The notes beneath the pieces are model-generated. The model made no database searches and was not told the origin of the DNA. It saw nothing but the letters and a program-made list of their open reading frames with translations. Of a DNA stretch of 15,127 nt, positions 1 to 7,549 are shown piece by piece; position 1 is the stretch's first letter, and each line of letters begins with the position of its first letter. Source of the DNA: JBMSHD01 sp049416425 (GTDB lineage Bacteria > Pseudomonadota > Gammaproteobacteria > Francisellales > Francisellaceae); assembly GCA_049416425.1 (NCBI GenBank), contig JBMSHD010000051.1, positions 1 to 15,127 on the forward strand, in the 5' to 3' direction. The translations under genes were made by a program, and so were the position numbers.

Positions 1-53
1 TTCGTATGAACAATATGAATACAATAATGGGAAGTTATTTTGAGCGCGTTCCT
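1..53 (+). mobile_element. IS element, right (transposase 3') end, partial
   Basis: Bases 30-53 are the reverse complement of 15075-15098 with one mismatch over 24 bp, far beyond chance. The repeat tip faces the window interior and the element runs off the left edge. A reading frame open from base 2 ends with TGA at 41-43 inside the repeat, as is common for a transposase stop in an IS end. The RND permease gene loses its coding sequence exactly where this repeat begins. Exactly 53 bases of element are present here and also at the other edge, as expected if an assembler stopped at a multicopy element. I could not assign an IS family from these few bases. Confidence 0.75.
2..43 (+). CDS. Putative IS transposase, C-terminal 13 residues only
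   Basis: The frame starting at base 2 reads SYEQYEYNNGKLF and then stops at 41-43, within the terminal inverted repeat. It is the counterpart of the start codon seen just inside the matching repeat at the right edge, and both are on the + strand. The frame beginning at base 3 is also open across the junction, so the choice of frame rests on the convention that IS transposases often stop within the terminal repeat. Nothing in 13 residues identifies a family. Confidence 0.4.
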   Translation, partial: SYEQYEYNNGKLF

Positions 54-1603
54 AAGAGTGTTTTCTTGATGACTCGACAGTATTGATTTTTAATGTAATC
101 AAACCATGAGTCAAACCATGCTCTGAAGGCTCTGGGTTTTGCGCTATGATGGTGTAAGCGAATAAAACTGCCCTCCAGGTGTTTAGGCAGGATCATAAAG
201 CACTCGATCAAGGAGGCAATAATCACACAGATGACGACAACAGGAATGGCAAACAGCACCTCTCCGGTGATATCGCCGACAAGCATCAGTGGAATAAAAG
301 CCGCCACGGTCGTCAGAGAGGAGGCCAAAACCGGAATCAGCATTCTTCTAGCACCGTAAATGGCGGCGTTAGCGGGTGGTTCGCCATTTTCAAAATTGGT
401 ATAGGCCTGTTCGCCGACAACAATGGCATCATCAACGATAAAACCCAGTGCCATAATGATGGCAAACAGACTGACCATGTCGATGGAGCCGCCGGCATAA
501 TAGAGCATGAAAAATGTCGCCATAAAGGCGATGGGAATGCCGGCGGCCACCCAGATGGCCACCTGAAAGCGTAGAAAGAGCATTAAGATCAGCAGAATAA
601 ATATCAGACCGGTGATGCCGTTCTCCAATAGCAGGTTGATGCGTTCGTCGATCAACAGCCATTTCTCATCATATAATTTAAGATGAACCGATTGCATATC
701 GGCGAAATTCATCTGCTCATACCATCGATGAAGACGCTCGGCCATGACAAAAGAGCTCTCATCTGACGTTCGTTGAAGAATCATCTCCACGGCCGGTTGT
801 CCCTGATAGGTGATAGATTGCTCGTTTTCCTTTTTCTCCAGTGAAATAACGGCCATATCACCCAGTCGATACAGATAACTGTCACGATCGATTGGCAGAT
901 TCATCATCGCGGCAATGGTTTTGGCGGCGGTTTCAACCCGTAGCTGGCGGCTTGATAACTCTTTGGCAGCCTCTCCTATGGGTCTGTTCTGGCTTTGTCT
1001 GTCTATCATATCGCCAAGCTCAGAGAGACTGAGTCCCAAGGCATGTAAAGTGGTTATGGGAACCTTGATGAGCATCTGTTGTTCATAAAGACCATAAAGC
1101 TCGATTTTGGTGATTCCCATATCCAGCAATTGGCGCTCATAACGATAGCTCAAGGTTCTTAATGCCTCATGAGAATCGATGCCGCTGATGATAACCCTGG
1201 CGACGGGCTCGTAGAACTCGATTTTGGTGACGACCGGCTTTTCACTGCCTTGTGGCAGGTTATCGATGCTGGCGACTTTTTCCTGAACATCCTGTAATGC
1301 CGATGACATATCCGCACCTTGTTTGAATTCGAGTATAACGGTTGCGCTGCCTGTTTTTGCGGCCGACTGAATCTTCTTCAGTTTGCCGATATCATTTAAT
1401 TGATTTTCAAGCAGCGGAATGATAGAGGCTTCCGTATCCGTTGCCGAAGCTCCCGGCCAGACAACGGTAACGGTGATGAAATTAATCGTAAACTTTGGTA
1501 AAAATTGGACATTTAGGTGATAGATGCCCCAGCCGCCCATTAAAAGCATTAACAGCATCAGCGTGTGTGCGGCAATTTTATGACGGACAAAAAAGGCGAT
1601 CAT
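35..1603 (-). pseudogene. RND (HAE1/AcrB-type) efflux permease, truncated by an IS after TM6
   Basis: This is the inner-membrane proton-driven pump subunit of a tripartite efflux system. The reading frame gives 522 residues, while the family is normally about 1,000-1,050, so only the first half remains. Visible parts are TM1 (residues about 10-30), the first periplasmic porter region with QFLPKF and VVWPGASATDTEASI, and a TM2-TM6 block from about 328 to 470. The proton-relay acidic pair is present in TM4 (GFIVDD, D391/D392). Genuine coding ends near base 54. The last residues (GTRSK) and the TAA at 35-37 come from the IS terminal repeat. TM7-TM12 and the second porter half are lost, so a working pump is very unlikely. 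The ATG at 1603 overlaps the adaptor stop (ATGA), which indicates one operon and translational coupling. Confidence 0.88.
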
Positions 1604-1983
1604 AATCCTGTGCTCAGTGTTGATAGTGTATCGCGATCAACATCGACTAGTAATCCGCTTCTGGCTTCTCCCAGATGAGATGTCATGATAAGATCATCAT
1701 CGGCAAGTTTAGGCGAGTTGACAATTTTATATTGGGCTCCAGCGTTGTCATACCAGTCGCCTAAAATAGTGATATCGACGCGAATAAGACGGCGGTTTTT
1801 AATGATAAACAACCAGGCATTTTGGTAGATGGCGGTAATCGGTACGATATAACCTTCGACTGCGGGAAGATAAACATAAAGCATATGGATCTTATCGGCC
1901 ACAAGCGCTAAATTTTGATTGTCGGTGGGGGTGAATATGGCTAGCTGTCCAAGTCCCGAGGCGCTGGATTTAGGGATGATATT

Positions 1984-2220
1984 TTCTAACGCTGCGAGAC
2001 ATGGAGAGCGGAACGCGAGGTCGAGTAGACCCGGGTAGTCTTGCGCTGTAAACAGCAAGCGACGTGCCGTAGGCGCCAGAGCGAAGTCTGTGAAACAGCT
2101 TGTACCCAAGGCGTAGAGTAGAATCGGAGACAGTTGCCTGCTCGGAATGAACGCAGTGAATTTGTGAAGGTATGCTGGCGAGGCGGACGTCCCGGGCAAA
2201 ATTTATGCCGCCGAGGATAG
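1984..2220. other. GC-rich structured insertion (candidate non-coding RNA or mobile element fragment) inside the adaptor gene
   Basis: This stretch interrupts the adaptor coding sequence and its translations resemble no adaptor. Reading the + strand, a coherent fold can be drawn by eye. An outer 7-bp helix pairs 1990-1996 with 2152-2158. A helix GGGTA/TACCC pairs 2033-2037 with 2103-2107 and encloses three hairpins: 2040-2044/2055-2059, 2066-2068/2072-2074, and 2084-2091/2095-2101 (AAG-bulge-CTGT, GAA loop). More stems are 2008-2010/2014-2016 and GGCGG 2182-2186 with CCGCC 2208-2212. The helices are mutually compatible, which favours an RNA element over random DNA. Boundaries are approximate. 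A group II intron, an IscB-associated omega RNA (HEARO) and a nonautonomous element were considered, and none is demonstrated. No tell-tale domain V hairpin was seen. Confidence 0.5.
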
Positions 2221-2227
2221 CCGATTC

Positions 2228-2253
2228 GATTTTGTATATGGATATACAAAATC
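2228..2253. repeat. Perfect 12-bp-arm palindrome beside the structured insertion
   Basis: The arm GATTTTGTATAT (2228-2239) is followed by GG and then its exact reverse complement (2242-2253). Read on the minus strand, the same bases encode the adaptor residues DFVYPYTKS, so the palindrome lies in what appears to be native coding sequence a few bases from the inserted segment. Perfect 12-bp arms with a 2-base centre are improbable by chance in 15 kb. It could be a target hairpin for the insertion or part of the insertion itself. Confidence 0.75.
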
Positions 2254-3277
2254 TATTATGAGGCCCGAGGCACCCAGAGAAAGACAGCCCTTGTGTTTGT
2301 TATTGTCATCAGGGTTTAAGCAGGCATAGATCGATTTATTCTCACCAATTGTCTCAAGCTGACTATTGCTGATCATGGCTTCCAGTTTGAAGCTCTGTGG
2401 ATCATGAAGGCGTAGCAATGGAGTAGTCGTTGAGATAACATCACCGACAGAAACCAGTTTTTCACTGATCACACCAGTAAATGGAGCCGTAATAGAGGCG
2501 TCGTTTCGATCTTTAATGGCCAGATCGAGTGCGGCTTTTGTCTTATCAATCTCAAAATGCAAGCGCTGGTCTTCCAGCTGACAATTATCGAGTTCAAATT
2601 GACGACTGTCACGTTCTGCGCGGCTTTTGAGAGCCAAATCTTTAGCCTGATCATATTCATAGGCCGAGGACTGCTTTTGTGCTAGCAGCTGTTCAAGGCG
2701 CATGAGGTGGCGGGCAGCCAGCTCATATGAATTTTCAGCCTGCTCTAAAAGTGCCTCTTTATGCTGGCAAGAGCGGCTATTTTGCTGACGTTGTATTAAA
2801 AGGGAGTCCAGCTGAGCCTGATTTGATTCTACCTGAAGTGCGAAGCGATGGGTCTCTAGCTGTATTAACAGCTGTCCTTTTGCTACCTTTTGACCCTTAT
2901 TGACAGGGATGTTTATAATGCTTCCGGCTACTTCACTGGAGATGACAGCATCCGTAAATGCGCGAGCATAGGCGACGGTTTTATAGATTGGAGAGAGGGT
3001 TTGATGGGTTAAATATTGAGCATTGACCATGGGTGCTGTTTCTGGTTTTTTTTCGACACCAGCAGAAGGTGGAAACAGCCACAATGAAGCGGCGGTAATG
3101 ACAAGAGCGATAAAAATGACAAAACTGATCAGCGCTCTTCTGACAGGTTTTATTTTCATCCTTATTCCACATCGATATTGCCGGTAACTTTAAGTTTAGA
3201 TAGTAAGCATAAAATCGACAAGCTCGGTGGAAGAGGCGATAGATAATGCCTAAGTAAAAGTCAACAAGGAAAAGCGC

Positions 3278-3979
3278 TCAGAAAAAGCTGGCAATAAGAC
3301 CGATCAGTCCACCAAAGATGCCGCCCCAGACAACGAGCCAGCCTAAGTGGCGTCGGATCATATCCTGAATGATATCCTTGACCATTTTGGGGGTTAATTC
3401 GGCGAGTCTGGCATCGATCATCTTCTCAAGCTTGCTGTTGATGACATCGGCATCAAAGTGGGCAGTTATATCGTCAATTTTGCTTTTAAAGTCATCGGCT
3501 GCTATGGTTTCATCGATAATGCCATCGAGTTTATGAATGAAGCTCTCCCGCATTGGCTCCAGTGCCTCTCTGCCGCCCAAAAAGGACTCGATCATACCAC
3601 CGAAGGAGCTGGTCATCACCGCCTCGATGAAGGCGTCAAACAGTTTGTTGTAATCGATAGCCGCCTTGATCTCATAACCGATTTTGGTATGATCAATCGC
3701 CGAGATGCTCAAGAATTTCTCGATATTGGCACGAGAGAAAAACTGTGAGAGGATCATCTTTTTAATGGCACGCTTAAAGCCCTCAAATTGCTTGGGGATA
3801 ACGCCTGAACCGTAGACAAAGGGAATTTTGTCAAAAAGCATGACGATAGCCAGCCAATTGGTGATAGCGCCTGAGAGGGCATAAAAACCGATAGCTTTGA
3901 TATGTGGTTCAGCCAAAGCAATACCGAGAAGGCTGATAATAAGGGCGATAAGGTTAGTAGTTAGACTTTTGTTAATCAT
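3278..3979 (-). CDS. DUF445 family (YheB-like) membrane protein, last gene of the arn operon
   Basis: The 233-residue product matches the DUF445 family in its N-terminal signature (ALSGAITNWLAIVMLFDKIP at about residues 34-53, then VYGSGVIPKQFEGFKRAI). It has an N-terminal membrane segment (about 8-24), a largely helical middle and a C-terminal membrane segment (WLVVWGGIFGGLIGLIASFF) running to the stop. The biochemical role of the family is not established. The start ATG at 3979 overlaps the TGA of the upstream arnA-like gene by 4 bp (ATGA), so it is translated as part of the Ara4N operon. That suggests a link to envelope modification, but this is inference from position only. About 118 bp follow before the efflux operon, with no clear terminator or strong promoter. 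Confidence 0.85.
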   Translation of the reverse strand: MINKSLTTNLIALIISLLGIALAEPHIKAIGFYALSGAITNWLAIVMLFDKIPFVYGSGVIPKQFEGFKRAIKKMILSQFFSRANIEKFLSISAIDHTKIGYEIKAAIDYNKLFDAFIEAVMTSSFGGMIESFLGGREALEPMRESFIHKLDGIIDETIAADDFKSKIDDITAHFDADVINSKLEKMIDARLAELTPKMVKDIIQDMIRRHLGWLVVWGGIFGGLIGLIASFF

Positions 3980-4989
3980 TTAAAATGATAATCCAGTGTT
4001 CTCTCCAAGGCTTCACGCATAGAGACTTTTGGCTGCCAGTTGAGTTTGGTTTTGGCGTTTTCAATTGAAGGAACGCGACGCTCAACATCCTGATAACCAC
4101 TGCCATAATAGCTGCCGGAGTCGACGCTGATAATCTCGGTATTTTTCGCCTTTTCTCTATATTCGGGATAGCGAGCCATGGTCTGAAGCGTCAATTGTGC
4201 CAACTCGGCAATGGAGTACTCATTGTCGGGGTTGCCGATATTGAAGATGGCGCCTTTTGCCGTTGTGTTTCTTTTTTTGACGATTTCAATCAAGGCCTCG
4301 ATGCCATCATCGATATAGGTGAAACAGCGTCGCTGTCTGCCGCCATCAACAAGTTTTAAGGGTTTGCCGTCCATGATATTGGAGACAAATTGAACCAATA
4401 CGCGTGCCGATCCATCTTTAGACGACTTGATATCATCCTGTTTAGGGCCGATCCAGTTGAAAGGGCGAAAAAGCGTATAGCTCAAGCCTTCTTGCATGCC
4501 ATAGGCATGAATAACGCGATCGAGAAGCTGTTTGGCGGTTGAGTAAATCCATCTGGGTTTGTTGATTGGTCCTGTTACAAGCCTTGAGCTCTCTTCATCA
4601 AAGGGGATATCTGGACTCATGCCATAGACCTCAGAAGTCGATGGAAAGACGATGTGTTTTTTGTGTGTGACGCACAGCTTGATGATATCGATATTAGACT
4701 CATAATCAAGCTTATAAACCATGAGTGGATCTGAGACATAAAGCGCCGGATTGGCTACGGCAACCAGTGGAAAGATGACATCACATTCTTTGATTTTATC
4801 TTCGACCCATTCGCTGTTTACCAGCACATCGCCCTTGACGACATGAAGTCGGTCATGGTCTATAAATTGGCTGATCTTATGATCGGATAAATCCATACCA
4901 TGGATTTCCCAGTCCGTTTCGACCAATATTTTTTCAACCATGGCGCTGCCGATAAAACCGTTGATGCCAAGGATCAGTAATTTAGTCAT
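3976..4989 (-). CDS. arnA: ArnA-like UDP-glucuronate decarboxylase/dehydrogenase, C-terminal domain only
   Basis: This 337-residue protein corresponds to the C-terminal half of ArnA, which uses NAD+ to oxidise and decarboxylate UDP-glucuronate to UDP-4-keto-pentose. It is an SDR with the Rossmann motif GINGFIG (G8, G11, G14). Other matches are the TSE triad at 118-120 in FPSTSEVYGM, Y149 and K153 in RWIYSTAKQLLDR, GGRQRRCFTYIDDGIEAL at about 216-233, and R305 in GYQDVERRVPSI, the position of the general-acid arginine of ArnA. The N-terminal formyltransferase domain (about 300 residues in enterobacteria) is absent. The start at 4989 is preferred over an in-frame ATG at 5088 because AAAGGA lies just upstream, homology begins at MTKLLILG, and the longer version would overlap arnC by about 100 bp. 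It overlaps arnC by 8 bp (ATGACTAA). Confidence 0.92.
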   Translation of the reverse strand: MTKLLILGINGFIGSAMVEKILVETDWEIHGMDLSDHKISQFIDHDRLHVVKGDVLVNSEWVEDKIKECDVIFPLVAVANPALYVSDPLMVYKLDYESNIDIIKLCVTHKKHIVFPSTSEVYGMSPDIPFDEESSRLVTGPINKPRWIYSTAKQLLDRVIHAYGMQEGLSYTLFRPFNWIGPKQDDIKSSKDGSARVLVQFVSNIMDGKPLKLVDGGRQRRCFTYIDDGIEALIEIVKKRNTTAKGAIFNIGNPDNEYSIAELAQLTLQTMARYPEYREKAKNTEIISVDSGSYYGSGYQDVERRVPSIENAKTKLNWQPKVSMREALERTLDYHFK

Positions 4990-5935
4990 TGTTTTTCCTT
5001 TCAGTATTGATGATTTCGCGGATGATAAATCGCGGTCGTTTTCGGACTTCTTCATAGATGCGACCGATGTATTCACCGACGATGCCAAGCCCCATCAACA
5101 GGATGCCAATCAAGAAATATTCGATGGCAAACAGGGTGAAGACGCCGTTTGCATCAGGGCCGAAGAAGATGCGTTTGACGATCAGATAGATAAACAACAG
5201 CATGCTCAATATCGAGACGACGAGTCCCGACATGGTGAAAAACTCCAACGGTGCCTTGGAGAAATTGGCAAAAAAATCGAAGTTATAACGAATAAGCTTG
5301 TAGAGATTGTAGCTCGATGTGCCTTCTTCACGAGCCGCATGCCTGACACCGACATCGGTTGGATTTGAGGCAAAGCTGTGCGCCAATGCCGGCAGAAAGG
5401 TTGAGTTCTCACCGGTGGCAACGACACGATTGATGACCTCTTTGGTGTAGGCGCGGAGCATGCAGCCCTCATCGACCATATCGATTCCTGTGAGCTTAAG
5501 CCTGAGTGAATTATGAAGCCTGGAGACGAAAAGTCGCCATTTTTTATCCTGCCTGTCCATGCGATAGCCGCCGACGACATCATGTCCTGCTTCAATTTTC
5601 TCTAAAAGAAGCGGAATGTCTTCTGGATAATTTTGTAAATCGGCATCCATGGTGACGATCACATCGCCTCTGACCTGCTCGAAGCCGGCCATAATCGCCA
5701 TATGCTGACCAAAATTGCGGTTAAAATCGATAATGACGACTTCATCGGGGCGCTGCTTGTGCATCGCTTTCAATAATTCGATGGATTTGTCTTTGCTGCC
5801 GTCATTGGTGAAGATAACCTCGTAAGGTTTACCGATATTATCTAGCGCCGGAAACAGACGACCGAAAAGCGTCGACAGGACTTCTTCTTCATTATAAATC
5901 GGAATGACGACACTTAAATAGGGATGATTGGACAT
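4982..5935 (-). CDS. arnC: ArnC-type undecaprenyl-phosphate aminoarabinose (formyl-Ara4N) transferase
   Basis: This 317-residue GT2 glycosyltransferase is expected to move Ara4N (formylated in the classical pathway) from UDP to undecaprenyl phosphate on the cytoplasmic membrane face. It shows the GT-A start SVVIPIYNEEEVL, FNRNFGQHMAIMAGF, and the metal-binding DxD as D97-A-D99 in MDADLQNYPEDIP. GCMLRAYTKEVINRV and two C-terminal membrane segments (about 235-262 and 274-294) end in GEYIGRIYEEVRKRPRFIIRE, all as in ArnC. DPM1/GtrB-type polyisoprenyl transferases are the alternative, but the arnB and arnA neighbours decide it. The start at 5935 has GAGG about 6 nt upstream, overlapping the arnB stop. 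An in-frame upstream ATG at 5992 would lie inside arnB and adds residues that do not match the family. Confidence 0.92.
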   Translation of the reverse strand: MSNHPYLSVVIPIYNEEEVLSTLFGRLFPALDNIGKPYEVIFTNDGSKDKSIELLKAMHKQRPDEVVIIDFNRNFGQHMAIMAGFEQVRGDVIVTMDADLQNYPEDIPLLLEKIEAGHDVVGGYRMDRQDKKWRLFVSRLHNSLRLKLTGIDMVDEGCMLRAYTKEVINRVVATGENSTFLPALAHSFASNPTDVGVRHAAREEGTSSYNLYKLIRYNFDFFANFSKAPLEFFTMSGLVVSILSMLLFIYLIVKRIFFGPDANGVFTLFAIEYFLIGILLMGLGIVGEYIGRIYEEVRKRPRFIIREIINTERKNND

Positions 5936-5942
5936 GGTGGCC

Positions 5943-7106
5943 TCAGTACGATTTGTTGGCAAAAACTTGATAAAGCGCCTCGATGACGTCATCCTGTTCG
6001 GACTCGCTCATCGTCGGGAAAAGCGGCAGACTGAATATCTTGGCACCGATGTCTTCGGCCTGTGGAAAGTCGCCTTTTTTAAAACCGTATTTCTCGGCAT
6101 AATAAGGGTAGAGATGGGCGGCCTCAAAGTGGATGCCGGTGCCAATATTCAATGCCTTGAGCTTTTCAATCACCTCATCTCGAGTCAGATTTGTTTTAGC
6201 GGTGTTAATCGTGGGTGCAAAAAGATGCCAGGCGTGTTTATGTACATAGTCAGGTGCTTGAGGCAAAATGAGATAATCAAAATCTTTGAGTTTTTCCTTG
6301 TAACGATTAACCAGCCTGGTACGCGCCTCGATAAAGCCATCGAGCATCGGCAGTTGATGAATACCCAAGGCGGCCTGCATATCCATCATGTTGTATTTAT
6401 AGCCGGGATAGACGATCTGATAATGAGGTGAGCCGCTTTTGCCAAAGCGATTCCAGGCCTCTCTGTCCATGCCGTGAAAGCGAATGAGCGAGATCTTTTT
6501 GGCAATCGCATCATCTCGGGTGATGACGCATCCGCCCTCACCGGTGGTGATGTTTTTATTGGGATGAAAACTAAAAACCTGTAAATCACCGAAACTACCG
6601 ATTTTTTTACCTTTGTATTCGGCACCGATGGCATGTGCGGCATCTTCAATGACAGCCAGTCCATATTTTTGGGCAAGCGCATAGATCTTATCCAAATCCA
6701 CGGGAGCGCCGGCAAAGTGTACCGGCATGATGGCGCGGGTTTTTTCACTGATGGCCGCCTCAATGGCATCGGCATCGATATTATAGGTGTGTCTGTTGAC
6801 ATCGACGAGTCTGACTCGTGCTCCGACGATTTCGATGACATTTAAGGTGCAGGCAAAGGTCATCGGTGTGGTGATGATCTCATCTTCCGCACCGATATCG
6901 AGAGCCATCAATGCCAGTTGAAGACCGGCGGTGGCAGACGATAGAGCCAGCGCGTGAGGTGCCTGTGTGTAGTCGGCTAGCATCTGTTCAAATTTTTTGA
7001 GTTTTGGGCCTGAAGTGATCCAGCCAGATTTAAGGCAGTCGACGACTTCAGAAATTGCTGCCTCAGACAAAACCGGGCGGGCGAAGGGGAGAAATGTATC
7101 TCTCAT
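5943..7106 (-). CDS. arnB: ArnB, UDP-4-keto-pentose / UDP-Ara4N aminotransferase
   Basis: This PLP-dependent aminotransferase of the DegT/DnrJ/EryC1/StrS family has 387 residues, the usual ArnB length. It should use glutamate to convert UDP-4-keto-pentose to UDP-L-Ara4N. Landmarks are FLPFARPVLSE at the start, a phosphate-binding stretch ALSSATAGLQLAL (53-65), EDAAHAIGAEYKG with D155, the PLP lysine K184 in FSFHPNKNITTGEGG, YKYNMMDMQAALGIHQL, and GIHFEAAHLYPYYAEKYG. The stop lies 7 bp upstream of arnC. A 68-bp gap separates it from the flippase gene, the only real gap in the operon. A five-codon ORF (MRTLK) ends in a TGA that overlaps the arnB ATG (AAATGA), and its upstream GAGAA is a weak ribosome site. 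Other sugar aminotransferases of the family fit the domain, but the neighbours favour ArnB. Confidence 0.93.
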   Translation of the reverse strand: MRDTFLPFARPVLSEAAISEVVDCLKSGWITSGPKLKKFEQMLADYTQAPHALALSSATAGLQLALMALDIGAEDEIITTPMTFACTLNVIEIVGARVRLVDVNRHTYNIDADAIEAAISEKTRAIMPVHFAGAPVDLDKIYALAQKYGLAVIEDAAHAIGAEYKGKKIGSFGDLQVFSFHPNKNITTGEGGCVITRDDAIAKKISLIRFHGMDREAWNRFGKSGSPHYQIVYPGYKYNMMDMQAALGIHQLPMLDGFIEARTRLVNRYKEKLKDFDYLILPQAPDYVHKHAWHLFAPTINTAKTNLTRDEVIEKLKALNIGTGIHFEAAHLYPYYAEKYGFKKGDFPQAEDIGAKIFSLPLFPTMSESEQDDVIEALYQVFANKSY

Positions 7107-7174
7107 TTAAGCGTTCTCATTTGTTGGCTCTAAAATTGGAGCGTTTATACTGAATTTGTTATGGCTTTGGTGTT

Positions 7175-7549
7175 TTAGGCTGGTTTTGCCACCAGATAAA
7201 CACCGAGAATAATAACAAATATGCCGGCAATTCGCATCAGTGTCAGTGGTTCGCTGAAGAGAAAATAACCGGCAATGGCGGTGATGATATAGCCGATCGA
7301 TACCATGGGATAGGCGACACCAACGGGCACTCTGGATAACACCATAAGCCAGACAATGACCGAAATAACATATGAGGATAGTCCCAGAATAATAAAATAG
7401 TTGGTGGCAAGTTTCCAGCCAATCGGCCAGATATTGGCAAGCGTAAAGCTGAATTCACCGATTCTGTCGACACCAAATTTTAGTAAAAGCTGAGCCGAGG
7501 CATTGAGGCTGACACCAAATAATAATAAAAGCCAGATTGTGATGGTCAT
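7175..7549 (-). CDS. arnE: ArnE/ArnF-like SMR-family lipid carrier flippase subunit
   Basis: This small four-helix membrane protein (124 residues) of the SMR/EamA superfamily is expected to help flip undecaprenyl-phosphate-Ara4N across the inner membrane. The segment VPVGVAYPMVSIGYIITAIAG followed by FLFSEPLTLMRIAGIFVIILGV resembles ArnE closely. The glutamate essential for drug export in EmrE-type SMR proteins is replaced by Q20 (SAQLLLKFG), as in ArnE, which argues against drug efflux. Enterobacteria use two subunits, ArnE and ArnF. Only one is encoded here, so it may homodimerise or pair with a product from elsewhere. The ATG at 7549 overlaps the arnT stop (ATGA). Confidence 0.85.
   Translation of the reverse strand: MTITIWLLLLFGVSLNASAQLLLKFGVDRIGEFSFTLANIWPIGWKLATNYFIILGLSSYVISVIVWLMVLSRVPVGVAYPMVSIGYIITAIAGYFLFSEPLTLMRIAGIFVIILGVYLVAKPA

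Larger units (their letters stand above)
1600..3159 (-). pseudogene. RND periplasmic adaptor (membrane fusion protein), interrupted by an insertion
   Basis: The HlyD/AcrA-type adaptor couples the pump to an outer-membrane channel. The N-terminal part (3159-2203, 318 residues) has a membrane anchor at 9-29, the first half of the lipoyl domain at about 70-105, a long coiled-coil hairpin at about 106-220, and the second lipoyl half (ITAPFTGVISEKLVSVGD) followed by the start of the beta-barrel. It ends abruptly at an in-frame TAA (2203-2205). The C-terminal part resumes in the same frame at about 1984 (QLAIFTP, VEGYIVPITAIYQNAWLF) and stops at 1600. Between them is sequence unlike any adaptor, listed separately. 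Removing it would give a protein of roughly 400 residues, a normal length. The start at 3159 has AAGG only 2 nt upstream (AATAAGGATG). A readthrough or two-part product cannot be excluded, but decay is the simplest reading. Confidence 0.8.

Noticed and set aside
179..574. Plus-strand open frame of 131 codons
   Set aside because: It is antisense to the conserved TM2-TM6 region of the RND permease, with low-complexity His/Asp/Gly-rich translation typical of a shadow frame.
1984..2199. Translation of the adaptor insertion as part of a 199-residue protein starting at TTG 2199
   Set aside because: The start is a TTG with no ribosome site, directly after the adaptor stop. The first 70 residues look like translated structured RNA, and only the last part is adaptor sequence.
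1984..2220. Integron attC site or intact group II intron
   Set aside because: Although CTAACGC at one edge recalls an attC end, the required RYYYAAC/GTTRRRY pair was not found. No group II 5' GUGYG start, domain V hairpin or reverse transcriptase gene is present.
4990..5088. 33-residue N-terminal extension of the ArnA-like protein
   Set aside because: It overlaps conserved arnC codons, matches nothing in ArnA, and the internal ATG at 4989 has a good ribosome site and starts the Rossmann fold correctly.
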